Assembly (NCBI RefSeq): GCF_041052385.1
Contig: NZ_CP163439.1
Location: 5,693,001-5,757,000 of the forward strand
Direction: 5' to 3'
Length of the DNA: 64,000 nt
Source: Streptomyces sp. R28
GTDB taxonomy: Bacteria; Actinomycetota; Actinomycetes; Streptomycetales; Streptomycetaceae
A model generated the notes under the pieces. That model did not search any database. It worked only from the letters and a program-made list of their open reading frames with translations, and was not told where the DNA came from. Numbering within the stretch: the first letter of the stretch is position 1; the number at the start of each line of letters is the position of its first letter. Made by a program: the position numbers and the translations under genes. Positions 43,775 to 50,359 of the stretch are shown here, piece by piece.

Positions 43775-43986
43775 CGCCCTCGGAAAGGCGTCTCGGCGCC
43801 CACTCAAGCCTTCCCGGCCCCAACCCAGTTGAGGGCCATGAGCGGCACGCAGACGGCGACTGGTGGATGTCATACGGCGGCATCCGTGATCCGGCGTCGG
43901 GTGTGATCGCGTTTCCGCGCGGAGCGCTCCCTTCGTGCCGCGTCCCCGACTGCCGACACTGCAAACAAAGAGGGTGTGCGTCATGA
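43771..43986 (+). CDS. Micro-gene 3 (71 aa)
   Basis: Begins at ATG 43771 overlapping the previous stop. Features are WWMSYGGIRDPASGVIAFPR and a C-terminal Cys cluster (SCRVPDCRHCKQRGC). The Cys spacing suggests metal binding. Family unknown. Confidence 0.55.
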   Translation: MTPSERRLGAHSSLPGPNPVEGHERHADGDWWMSYGGIRDPASGVIAFPRGALPSCRVPDCRHCKQRGCAS

Positions 43987-44312
43987 CGTGCGGCACGCGG
44001 TTGGACGTGCCCGAAGGGATGCGGGCGGCAGCGTTGGATGTCGCGGGCGGGGTGTCGGACGACGCGGCGCCGTTGCCGGGCTCCGTGGCATGCGAACTCG
44101 GCAAGCACGACCACCGCGAACACATCGGGCGTTTGCGGGAACTGTTCGGTGGGGCTGTGTGGGTCATGTGGGAGGGCGAGGACATCACGGTGCGGCCCCT
44201 CGCTTACTGCGAGTCGTCCCGCCCGTCGCAGGACGGCATTTCCTTGTCCGACGCGCTCTGTTGGCTGCCTGATTCGCATCGGGGTGGCCACACCTGGGAG
44301 CGGTGCGCGTGA
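43983..44312 (+). CDS. Micro-gene 4 (109 aa)
   Basis: ATG 43983 overlaps the previous stop. The protein has GMRAAALDVAGGVSDDAAPL, an amphipathic middle with VWVMWEGEDITVRPL and a His/Trp/Cys end. No domain is recognised. Codon bias is normal for the host. Confidence 0.55.
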   Translation: MTCGTRLDVPEGMRAAALDVAGGVSDDAAPLPGSVACELGKHDHREHIGRLRELFGGAVWVMWEGEDITVRPLAYCESSRPSQDGISLSDALCWLPDSHRGGHTWERCA

Positions 44313-44602
44313 CCTCGAAGAAGACTGCCGCGCGGGCTTCCGCCGGCACTATTGGACGGACCCGAGAACCGATGCTGACTGACCTGACGACGCCCCGTCC
44401 CGGACTCGCGGAACCCGAACGCTGCGTCATGTGCGCACGGATGCGCGCCGTGCTCCAAGCGGCCGTGCTCCTGGGCGACCCGCAGGCAGCGGGCAACCTC
44501 GTACGCGCCGCACACTCACACATGATCCATGGCCATCCGGACGACCAACGGACGCAACGTGCTGTCCCCGCGCAGAGCTTACGGAAGGCGGCCTGGCGAT
44601 GA
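44309..44602 (+). CDS. Micro-gene 5 (97 aa)
   Basis: GTG 44309 overlaps the previous stop. The peptide has a CVMCARM motif and helical LQAAVLLGDPQAAGNLVRAA followed by HSHMIHGHPDD. The C-x-x-C and His-rich stretch may bind metal. Family unknown. Confidence 0.55.
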   Translation: MTSKKTAARASAGTIGRTREPMLTDLTTPRPGLAEPERCVMCARMRAVLQAAVLLGDPQAAGNLVRAAHSHMIHGHPDDQRTQRAVPAQSLRKAAWR

Positions 44603-44775
44603 CCGAGTGGCCTCCGCGACTCGCCTACCGCGCGACGGGCACCCATCGGCGGTTACGAACCTGGCGCTTCAGCGCCGACGGCCCCTTCTGGGGCGGGGTG
44701 CTACTCCTGGTGATCTGGGGGTCCACAGTCGCCGTGATCGTGTCATCGATCGTGAGTGGAACCGGTCCCCCGTAA
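44599..44775 (+). CDS. Micro-gene 6, single-pass membrane peptide (58 aa)
   Basis: ATG 44599 overlaps the previous stop. A basic N-terminal half precedes one hydrophobic helix (WGGVLLLVIWGSTVAVIVSS). It closes the coupled series and is followed by a terminator-like hairpin at 44785-44823. Possibly anchors something to the membrane during transfer. Confidence 0.55.
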   Translation: MTEWPPRLAYRATGTHRRLRTWRFSADGPFWGGVLLLVIWGSTVAVIVSSIVSGTGPP

Positions 44776-44784
44776 GCCCCTGCT

Positions 44785-44823
44785 CTGGCCGGATGATCCC
44801 CCTCCCCCCTGATCTCCGGCCAG
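44785..44823. terminator. Hairpin ending the micro-gene operon
   Basis: CTGGCCGGA (44785-44793) pairs perfectly with TCCGGCCAG (44815-44823), 10 bp after the last micro-gene. It insulates the tRNA-like/peptide/methyltransferase block. Confidence 0.7.
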
Positions 44824-44977
44824 GGCGGGTTCCACTTCCTCTGTCGGTGGTCCTGGTGGGCGATCCCCAAACAGGGCCTCTCGTTGACCGATAGAGGGCC
44901 CGTGAATCACAGCCGAATCGCGAATACCAACGGCCGCGTCGGCTGACATCCGGTCCGACCCCGGACACGGGCACCAT

Positions 44978-45109
44978 CTCCTTGTAGCTCAGTCAGGAAG
45001 AGCACCCGTTCTCCACCTCAGGGACAGACATTCCCGTCCCTGAGCCAGGGCGCGCCTCACGCACTGGCAGCGCCCACGGGAGACCCCGGTTCGAGTCCGG
45101 GCAAGGGGG
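44978..45109 (+). tRNA. tRNA-like gene with ~59-nt insertion in the anticodon loop
   Basis: The ends pair as a 7-bp acceptor stem (CTCCTTG/CAAGGGG, one wobble), followed by TA, a D-arm GCTC-AGTCAGGAA-GAGC, an anticodon stem CCCGT/ACGGG, and a T-arm CCCGG-TTCGAGT-CCGGG. All canonical distances fit except the anticodon loop, which spans 66 nt instead of 7. The insertion contains a perfect 9-bp hairpin (CTCAGGGAC at 45017 with GTCCCTGAG at 45036). CCA is not encoded. The anticodon cannot be read with confidence (CTC or TCC are options). It could be an interrupted tRNA, a tRNA with an unknown intron, or a tRNA-mimic RNA. Confidence 0.6.
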
Positions 45110-45225
45110 TTGCCGCCCGGCTGTGAAAGAAGGACAGCGACAGTCGGGCGGGTAAGGCACCGCCCCGGTAGATCAAACCGCTTCAACCCTTGGACAGGTC
45201 GAGCGGCCGGGGCGGGTCATGAGAG
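45110..45225 (+). ncRNA. Structured leader between tRNA-like gene and peptide gene
   Basis: Two strong hairpins are visible. CCGCCCGGCTGT (45113-45124) pairs with 45140-45151 over 12 bp. CCGCCCCGG (45160-45168) pairs with CCGGGGCGG (45207-45215), with an inner CCGCT/AGCGG stem. They end 18 bp before the peptide ribosome-binding site. This may be a structured 5' leader, an extension of the tRNA-like RNA or a separate small RNA. Confidence 0.5.
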
Positions 45226-45243
45226 CCCTACGGAAGGGAAACA

Positions 45244-45363
45244 ATGATCAGGATCTATGAGGCCAATGGCGGAGATGGGTTGCCCGGCGAGCCTGCGCCC
45301 CCGCCGCCCCCGCCCACCCCGGACGGTGGCCCTGGCGTTCCCAACCCGCCGAAGGCTGCATAG
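45244..45363 (+). CDS. Candidate RiPP precursor peptide (39 aa, proline-rich)
   Basis: ATG 45244 follows a strong GGAAGGGAA ribosome-binding site. The peptide begins MIRIYEANGGDGLPGEP, continues with an Ala-Pro7 tract to about residue 24, then TPDGGPGVPNPPKAA. It has no Cys, no signal peptide and no membrane helix. Asn8-Gly9, Asp11-Gly12 and Asp27-Gly28 are the kinds of site that readily form succinimide/isoaspartate. Its stop is 3 bp before the start of a PIMT-like methyltransferase gene, so the pair is clearly coupled. Protein-isoaspartate-type methyltransferases are known RiPP tailoring enzymes that install aspartimide, so this is a strong candidate substrate. The peptide itself I do not recognise. 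Confidence 0.65.
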   Translation: MIRIYEANGGDGLPGEPAPPPPPPTPDGGPGVPNPPKAA

Positions 45364-45366
45364 TCA

Positions 45367-46548
45367 GTGACTCACAACGCACACCAGGAGCGCCCCAGCC
45401 GTACAGAGCTGGGGCGCGTCCTCATGTCTGCTGGGGTTCTGACTTCGGATTGGGCACCCGCGTACGCCAAGGTTCCGCGCTCCGCTTTTCTGCCAGATCT
45501 CATGTGGCCTTTCGATATGCAGACAGGGAAGAGTGTTCCTGTCTCCAAATCGAGCGACCCGGCCACTTGGCAGGAATACGCGGACGCCGATGTGCCCATC
45601 GTCACGCAATGGGACGATGGCCAGCATACGGGCATTGAGCCGGGTTCGGTCTCTACCTCTTCCGCTTCCATGCCTAGTGTTGTTTTCCGAATGCTGCGCG
45701 ACCTGGATGTGCAGCCCGGAATTCGGGTTTTGGAAATCGGCACGGGGACCGGATGGAACGCGGCTCTGATGGCGCACAGGAATGGCGCTGAGAACGTCAT
45801 CACAGTCGAAGTCGACGGAGCCATCGCCGATGCAGCCCGATCGGCCCTCGCGCGCTGCGGCCTTCCCGTGCGCGTCGTGCACGGCGACGGATACAAGGGC
45901 TTCGTGGATGGGGCCCCGTATGACCGGATCATCGCGACGGCCGGCACCCGGTCCATTCCGTTCGCGTGGGTGGAGCAGTGCCGACCACAAGGGGTCATCG
46001 TCGCCCCATGGGGGACCCACTACGGCAATGGTGACGCTGTGGTCCGGCTCGCCGTTTCTGGGGGCGGAGGGGAGGCTTCAGGTCCTTTCACGGGGCCGGT
46101 GGAATTCATGAAGCTTCGGTCGCAGCGACTCTTGCCCGTGGTGCATACCGAGTATGTCAGCGACGACAACACCGCCGACCGTGAGAAGTCGGAAACCTCC
46201 ATTACGGAAAGCGAATTGATGGGGGAGGGGCGGTTCAGTCCGCAGAGTTTCGCTATTGGGCTCCGTGTGCGGAATTGCGTGCACGCTGTCGCAGAAAAGC
46301 GTGACGGTGCACGGCCCGTGTGGTTTTACGGGCTCACGGACCGATCATGGGCGTGCGTCCTCTTCCGCGAAAATGACACGGCGTCAGTCTGGCAATCCGG
46401 TCCGCGCCGGTTGTGGGAGGAAATCGAGACTGCCTACCGCTGGTGGGAGGACAGGGGGAAACCAGGGCATGAGCGGTTTGGGCTCACCGTGACAGCGGAA
46501 GGCCAAAGAGCCTGGCTGGACAACCCGGCCGATTCATGGCCGGGCTGA
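45367..46548 (+). CDS. Protein-L-isoaspartate O-methyltransferase-like enzyme (RiPP-type)
   Basis: The GTG at 45367 lies 3 bp after the peptide stop. Residues ~10-220 match the PIMT family: ELGRVLMSAGVLTSDWAPAY, VPRSAFLPDL, STSSASMPSVVFRML (the substrate Ser/Thr loop), the SAM motif I VLEIGTGTGWNAALMA (residues ~121-136), and YDRIIATAGTRSIPFAWVEQ. A C-terminal extension of ~170 residues is typical of PIMT homologues in graspetide, lanthipeptide and imiditide clusters rather than of housekeeping repair enzymes (~220 aa). Such enzymes methylate Asp in a precursor peptide to form aspartimide. Here the only partner is the upstream 39-residue peptide. No ATP-grasp, LanB/C or lasso cyclase gene is present. 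Confidence 0.85.
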   Translation: MTHNAHQERPSRTELGRVLMSAGVLTSDWAPAYAKVPRSAFLPDLMWPFDMQTGKSVPVSKSSDPATWQEYADADVPIVTQWDDGQHTGIEPGSVSTSSASMPSVVFRMLRDLDVQPGIRVLEIGTGTGWNAALMAHRNGAENVITVEVDGAIADAARSALARCGLPVRVVHGDGYKGFVDGAPYDRIIATAGTRSIPFAWVEQCRPQGVIVAPWGTHYGNGDAVVRLAVSGGGGEASGPFTGPVEFMKLRSQRLLPVVHTEYVSDDNTADREKSETSITESELMGEGRFSPQSFAIGLRVRNCVHAVAEKRDGARPVWFYGLTDRSWACVLFRENDTASVWQSGPRRLWEEIETAYRWWEDRGKPGHERFGLTVTAEGQRAWLDNPADSWPG

Positions 46549-46559
46549 CGCGCGCACTA

Positions 46560-46598
46560 CCGGGCTCCCAGCCACTTGGCTAAGGGGCTGGGGCCCGG
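46560..46598. terminator. Hairpin after the methyltransferase gene
   Basis: CCGGGC-T-CCCAGCC pairs with GGCTGGGGCCCGG with one bulged base, 11 bp after the stop at 46548. With 44785-44823 it isolates the cassette as its own transcription unit. Confidence 0.65.
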
Positions 46599-46689
46599 TC
46601 CCTGCTGCCGTGAAGCGTCCCGCCCATCTGTCGCACTCTGTGGCAGGGGGCGGGGCTCTATCGCCTGCGCTGTGGGCGGCTCTCCATCA

Positions 46690-46705
46690 ACTCATCCGGA
46701 TAAGT
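46690..46705. promoter_or_regulatory. Operator of the AICE GntR regulator, site A
   Basis: ACTCATCCGGATAAGT, one mismatch from a perfect palindrome, followed by GGTTGACC. Same motif as sites at 46742, 49869 and 49926. Confidence 0.7.
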
Positions 46706-46741
46706 GGTTGACCTTGTGGGGGTTCGCATCCGATGCTGGTC

Positions 46742-46757
46742 ACTCATCCGGATGAGT
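46742..46757. promoter_or_regulatory. Operator of the AICE GntR regulator, site B
   Basis: ACTCATCCGGATGAGT is a perfect 16-bp palindrome 65 bp before the secreted SH3 protein gene. Identical to the site at 49926-49941. Confidence 0.75.
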
Positions 46758-46821
46758 GGCTGGGCTTCGTGAGGTGCGAAACCGGGGCGCTCATGCTGTT
46801 TTGAGTGAAGGGAAGTTGATC

Positions 46822-47220
46822 ATGGAGCGTAAGACTCTGCGGACGCTGGTCGTGTCGGGCGCGCTGGTCGCGGGCGTCGGCCTGGTGGGCGTGTCGGCGG
46901 CGTCGGCGGTGGTTCCGTCGGGTCCGTCCGGGGCGGCGGTGAGTGCGTCGACTCCGTCGGCGGTCCACGGCGCGGCGGCCGAGTCCGTCAACTACGCGGT
47001 GACGCGTGCGGCGACCGTGGATGGGCTCCGGGTGAGGATGGGGCCGGGTACGGATTCGCTGATACTGGGTCAGATCTATGCGGGCGAACCGGTGCAGGTC
47101 ATCACGTCCACGCGCGTCAGTGGCGGGCAGCAGTGGGACCTGGTCATGTTGCAGAGTGACTCGGCGGGCGGCCTGCCGGGCGGCTATGTCGGATGGGTCA
47201 CGGACGCATACCTGTACTAA
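46822..47220 (+). CDS. Secreted SH3-domain protein
   Basis: A signal peptide (MERKTLRTLVVSGALVAGVG) is followed by a Ser/Ala-rich linker and a bacterial SH3 domain (ATVDGLRVRMGPGTDSLILG, GQIYAGEPVQVITSTRV, then GYVGWVTDAYLY). Such domains bind cell-wall peptides. ATG 46822 has GAAGGGAAG upstream. Two palindromic operators identical to those of the transfer operon lie 65-132 bp upstream, so expression is probably controlled with transfer. A wall-directed role during mating is inferred. Confidence 0.8.
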   Translation: MERKTLRTLVVSGALVAGVGLVGVSAASAVVPSGPSGAAVSASTPSAVHGAAAESVNYAVTRAATVDGLRVRMGPGTDSLILGQIYAGEPVQVITSTRVSGGQQWDLVMLQSDSAGGLPGGYVGWVTDAYLY

Positions 47221-47245
47221 CCCGATTTAGGAAGGGTGACCTTGC

Positions 47246-47277
47246 GGCCCCCTCTCGGCTTCGGCGGAGAGGGGGCC
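47246..47277 (+). terminator. Terminator of the SH3 gene
   Basis: GGCCCCCTCTC pairs perfectly over 11 bp with GAGAGGGGGCC around a 10-base loop containing GGCTTCGG, 26 bp after the stop. Confidence 0.8.
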
Positions 47278-47500
47278 GTCGCTTGTCCTATGCCGCTGGC
47301 ATGTAATGGCGGCGTAAGTGCGCGGTGAGGGGCATGTGTTGATGCAAGCGGTTTCCCGGGGTGACGGTTGGTACCGGTGGGTATGAGGGAGGGCTCGAAG
47401 TAGACTGCGTGTCCTGTTTTCGATTTGCACAAGCGTTCGGCATGGCGGGGGTAGCCGGTCGTACCTGACCAACACGGCTGGGGCTGGAGTGAGTTGAGCA

Positions 47501-47839
47501 ATGACAGAGGAGATGTCGCGGGGCGACGGGGGATACGGCGGTCCCGATGATGCCTTGTTCGTTCCGGGAGTTGACTACGTGTCAGCGTGGCGTCAGGCGA
47601 ACGAAGTTGCCGAGGAGCTGAACGCGGCCCTGGCGGCGCTGGGCGCGGACGTGCGGGTGGTCCGGGCGGTTGCGCATGTGGGCGCGCACGGTGACCCGGT
47701 GGTGTGGCTCCGCCCGGAGGGTGGGCGGCTGATTGCTCGGCGGTTGCGTGGCGCGGCGGGCATTCCGTCGCCCAGGGTGGTCAGGTTTCAGCGGTTGGCG
47801 GATGAGAGGGAAGGGGAGTTACGGCATGGGGCGGCGTGA
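47501..47839 (+). CDS. AICE hypothetical protein (112 aa)
   Basis: ATG 47501 has GGAGTGAG upstream. The protein has an acidic Gly-rich head, then YVSAWRQANEVAEELNAALA, VRVVRAVAHVGAHGDPVVWL, and an Arg-rich end. Proteins with this beta-strand/helix pattern are common in AICEs but unnamed. Its end overlaps the next ATG by 14 bp. Confidence 0.55.
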   Translation: MTEEMSRGDGGYGGPDDALFVPGVDYVSAWRQANEVAEELNAALAALGADVRVVRAVAHVGAHGDPVVWLRPEGGRLIARRLRGAAGIPSPRVVRFQRLADEREGELRHGAA

Positions 47840-47996
47840 CGACTGGCGGACGGCGGCGGGCTCACGCGTGTGGATCGAGACGGACAGGCGCGGTGAGTTC
47901 ATCCGGTGCGAGGGATGCCGTCGTCCGATCCTGATCACGGGTGTAGGCCCTGCACGGTTCGCGGCTCAGAAGCACGCTGACACCTGCCGGAAGTAG
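47826..47996 (+). CDS. AICE zinc-finger-like protein (56 aa)
   Basis: ATG 47826 is within the end of the previous gene. It has RGEFIRCEGCRRPILITGVG and a final KHADTCRK: C-x-x-C followed by H-x-x-x-C, a probable zinc finger. Confidence 0.6.
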   Translation: MGRRDDWRTAAGSRVWIETDRRGEFIRCEGCRRPILITGVGPARFAAQKHADTCRK

Positions 47997-48387
47997 AGGC
48001 TCACCGCGACCTGGCCGAGCGTTCGCCGGCTCAGGGCGGGAGGTCGGGCCGGTACCCCTCGACGGGGGAAAGTGGCTGGTCACGTGCGTGGTGACCTCAC
48101 GCGCGCACGGACATGGGCCACGACGAAACCCGCATTCGCGCGTGAGGTTGCCACGCTGGGCGGGGTCCAGGGGTGCGCTATAGCGCCCCTGGTACCACCG
48201 CCCGCAACCACTGTTCGTCACGGCGCTATGTGTCATGGCGAGTGCCGCTGGCGTTCTTACTCCGGGGCGTATCCGTCACCCGCATAGGGGGTTTGGGAAT
48301 CTTGCGGCTGGTTGGCTGCTGTACGTGATCTAGATTCGGGGTCGGTCGGCTTGTGCCTGGCCTTGTTGACCCTTTGGGAGGAATCTG
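47997..48387. other. Structured non-coding region, candidate origin or transfer locus
   Basis: The gap is 391 bp with no supported gene. It contains an 11-bp inverted repeat CCTCACGCGCG (48095) / CGCGCGTGAGG (48137) and a near-palindrome CCAGGGGTGCGCTATAGCGC ending CCCTGG (48167-48192). The 5' end of the small secreted protein follows at its right edge. AICEs need a replication origin and a cis transfer locus; no other gap in the element has comparable structure. Confidence 0.35.
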
Positions 48388-48600
48388 ATGCGCCGTACTG
48401 CTGTTGCCCTGGGAGCCTTGTTGGCCGTTGGGGCGCTCGCCGGGCCTGCCGCTGCTGCACCCCAGGACGCGGTGGTTCCGTCCGCCCTTCAGCCTGTCAC
48501 CCAGACCGCGAACGGCCTGGTGAACCTTGCTTCTACCGGGAACTTTTGTGTGGGCCTGCTCGGCGTTCTGGCGCCGAGTAACACCTGCTCGGGCTCTTAG
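48388..48600 (+). CDS. Very small secreted protein (70 aa)
   Basis: ATG 48388 with GGGAGGAATC upstream gives a signal peptide (MRRTAVALGALLAVGALAGP, cleavage near AAA at 24). The mature part is only ~46 residues, ending GNFCVGLLGVLAPSNTCSGS with two Cys that could form one disulfide. Similar minimal secreted peptides occur in Streptomyces; function unknown. A signalling, exclusion or antibacterial role is possible only in principle. Confidence 0.6.
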   Translation: MRRTAVALGALLAVGALAGPAAAAPQDAVVPSALQPVTQTANGLVNLASTGNFCVGLLGVLAPSNTCSGS

Positions 48601-48739
48601 CCTGACGCGCTCAACTGCGGGCGGCCAACCGCTCGACGGCTGACTGTAGAGGATGGCGACGGGCGGAGCTGGTGGGGGAGCGCGGGGCCTGGTGGCCGTG
48701 CAGCTCCTGTCCCTGGCGGCCGACCGGAGAGACGACAAT

Positions 48740-48766
48740 GCCCCCCGCGATGATTCCGCGGGGGGC
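48740..48766. terminator. Bidirectional hairpin
   Basis: GCCCCCCGCG and CGCGGGGGGC form a perfect 10-bp stem with a 7-base loop, between the secreted-peptide gene and the leftward GntR gene. Confidence 0.75.
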
Positions 48767-48913
48767 TTCTGTGCTTGGTCGGGGCGGTTGCGGTGTCGGG
48801 CGGCTGGCCGTCCGGACGGGACCGGCCGAAGGCCGCATGCCCGGCCGAGGCGGCCAGAGCCGCCCGGCGCGCCGAAGGCGCGCCCTTGAACAAGTAAAGA
48901 GAAGTTGGACCGA

Positions 48914-49708
48914 TCAGGATCGGCGGCGGGTGGCGCGCTTGGCGGGGGCCTTCGTCGGCGTCACGGGGAAGGTGAGCTGGCAGGTGGCGGCGGGCGCCTT
49001 CAGTTCCTCGCACAACAGCGGGCGGTCCTGGTCGGCATCGGCGGTCACGCGGTAGGTGATGAGCAGGGGGCTGGCGTCGCTGAGTCCGAGTGCGGCGCGC
49101 TCGTCCGGGTAGGGGGTGCGGGCGGTGACGTGCTCGGTGAACGACAGGCTGAGTCCGGCCTCGCCAAGCTGCCGGTACAGCTCGGCTACCTCGGCATCGG
49201 GCTGCTCGGCGAGGGTGGGCACGTCGGCTGCGGTGGCAAGCGGGATCAGAACACGGTGAGCCATACGGGCGCCGGTCGCCGGGTCATACAGCATGCGGTC
49301 GACGTTGATGGCGTCCTGGTCCTGCTGGTCCAACAGGGCTGCTGAGGGGCCGTCCAGCACGCCCCTGCTGACGGCGGGCGCCTCGGTCTGCGTCGTCTCC
49401 GGAAGCCGCCAACTCCCCTTCGTCGTGCGCTGGATGGACCGTTCAACGCGGGTGGCGGGAAGGACTCCGCCCACGGCAAGGACGATGCTGCCCTTGCCCT
49501 GCTGCGACTCGACCAGTCCCATGCGGCGCAGCTCGGCTACAGCGGAGCGCGCGGTGTGCTTGCCGACCCCGTACATCTCCACCATCTGAGTCTCGGACGG
49601 CAGCAGCTCGCCGGGCTGGTAGCGGCCTGCCCGGATGTCGTTGGCCATGCGCTGAGCCACCTGCATGTACATGGAGGGTGCGCGTTCGATGTGCTCTCGG
49701 GCTGCCAT
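48914..49708 (-). CDS. GntR/UTRA-family repressor of transfer (KorSA-like)
   Basis: The 264-residue protein begins MAAREHIERAPSMYMQVAQR and has a winged HTH: GRYQPGELLPSETQMVEMYG, VGKHTARSAVAELRRMGLVE, SQQGKGSIV. The C-terminal UTRA-like effector domain ends in a basic tail. AICEs and pSAM2-type plasmids use a GntR repressor (KorSA, TraR) to silence transfer genes. Four palindromic sites in the two neighbouring promoter regions fit its binding sites. ATG at 49708, divergent from the transfer operon. Confidence 0.88.
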   Translation of the reverse strand: MAAREHIERAPSMYMQVAQRMANDIRAGRYQPGELLPSETQMVEMYGVGKHTARSAVAELRRMGLVESQQGKGSIVLAVGGVLPATRVERSIQRTTKGSWRLPETTQTEAPAVSRGVLDGPSAALLDQQDQDAINVDRMLYDPATGARMAHRVLIPLATAADVPTLAEQPDAEVAELYRQLGEAGLSLSFTEHVTARTPYPDERAALGLSDASPLLITYRVTADADQDRPLLCEELKAPAATCQLTFPVTPTKAPAKRATRRRS

Positions 49709-49825
49709 GGCTGCTGTCCTTCTCAGGTCGGCGGTGAGTAGCTCAACGGATGCTCGACGTTCGTGGGGTGGGTCGTCGTGCCGCGTTGCTTGTCAGTGGG
49801 GCGTGGTATAGGCGGGCCGTGCACA

Positions 49826-49840
49826 CATGAGGATAAGTGG
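49826..49840. promoter_or_regulatory. Degenerate operator half-site C
   Basis: CATGAGGATAAGTGG keeps the right arm (GGATAAGTGG) of the operators at 46690 and 49869 but not the left. It may be a weak third site in this promoter region. Confidence 0.4.
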
Positions 49841-49868
49841 TTGGGCGCCAGGCGCATAGATCCAAACC

Positions 49869-49884
49869 ACTCATCCGGATAAGT
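49869..49884. promoter_or_regulatory. Operator of the AICE GntR regulator, site D
   Basis: ACTCATCCGGATAAGT, identical to site A and again followed by GGTTGACC. It lies between the GntR gene and the transfer operon. Confidence 0.75.
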
Positions 49885-49925
49885 GGTTGACCTGATTCCA
49901 CTGTCGGGTGATGATGATCGCCCCA

Positions 49926-49941
49926 ACTCATCCGGATGAGT
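49926..49941. promoter_or_regulatory. Operator of the AICE GntR regulator, site E
   Basis: ACTCATCCGGATGAGT, a perfect palindrome identical to site B, 38 bp before the start of the transfer operon. Confidence 0.78.
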
Positions 49942-49978
49942 GGCCGGGTGGGTGTGTCCTGGAAAGAGGTGAACTCCC

Positions 49979-50359
49979 ATGGAAAACAAGCCGATCGACG
50001 TTGCACGGCTAGGCGCGATCCGCTGCCTGATCGCTCCCGAACCGCGTACGACACAGGAAGGTGATCAGCGCAGGGACCGTGAAGGAAACCCGCTGTGGAT
50101 CACGGGCCTGGTCGTCCGCCAGCAGGAGGGGCGGCGGCTGGAAGAGATCCACGTAACGACCGTTGGTCAGCCGCAGGGCCTCGCAGAGGGCGGTGAGGTC
50201 AAGGTCACGAACCTGTGGGCGCGTGACTGGGCGCTGGAGGGACGGACCGGTACGACCTACCGGGCCGACTCGATCACGCCCCTTCCTGGCCCCGGTGGCG
50301 GCTCCGCTCCGGCGGCTGCCGCTGGTCCGCGCGGGAAGTCGTCGGGCGGTGACTCCTGA
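49979..50359 (+). CDS. SCO3933-like regulatory protein of AICEs
   Basis: The 126-residue protein (MENKPIDVARLGAIRCLIAP, RDREGNPLWITGLVVRQQEG, VKVTNLWARDWALEG) is the type encoded just before the transfer ATPase in many Streptomyces AICEs. The core resembles a small OB-like fold. GAGGTGA lies upstream of ATG 49979. It overlaps the next gene by TGA/ATG, starting the operon. Confidence 0.75.
   Translation: MENKPIDVARLGAIRCLIAPEPRTTQEGDQRRDREGNPLWITGLVVRQQEGRRLEEIHVTTVGQPQGLAEGGEVKVTNLWARDWALEGRTGTTYRADSITPLPGPGGGSAPAAAAGPRGKSSGGDS

Noticed and set aside
45367..46548. Housekeeping protein-isoaspartate repair enzyme
   Set aside because: Repair enzymes are about 220 residues; this one has a 170-residue extension, lies on a mobile element and is coupled to a peptide gene. 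Repair activity is not excluded but is the weaker reading.
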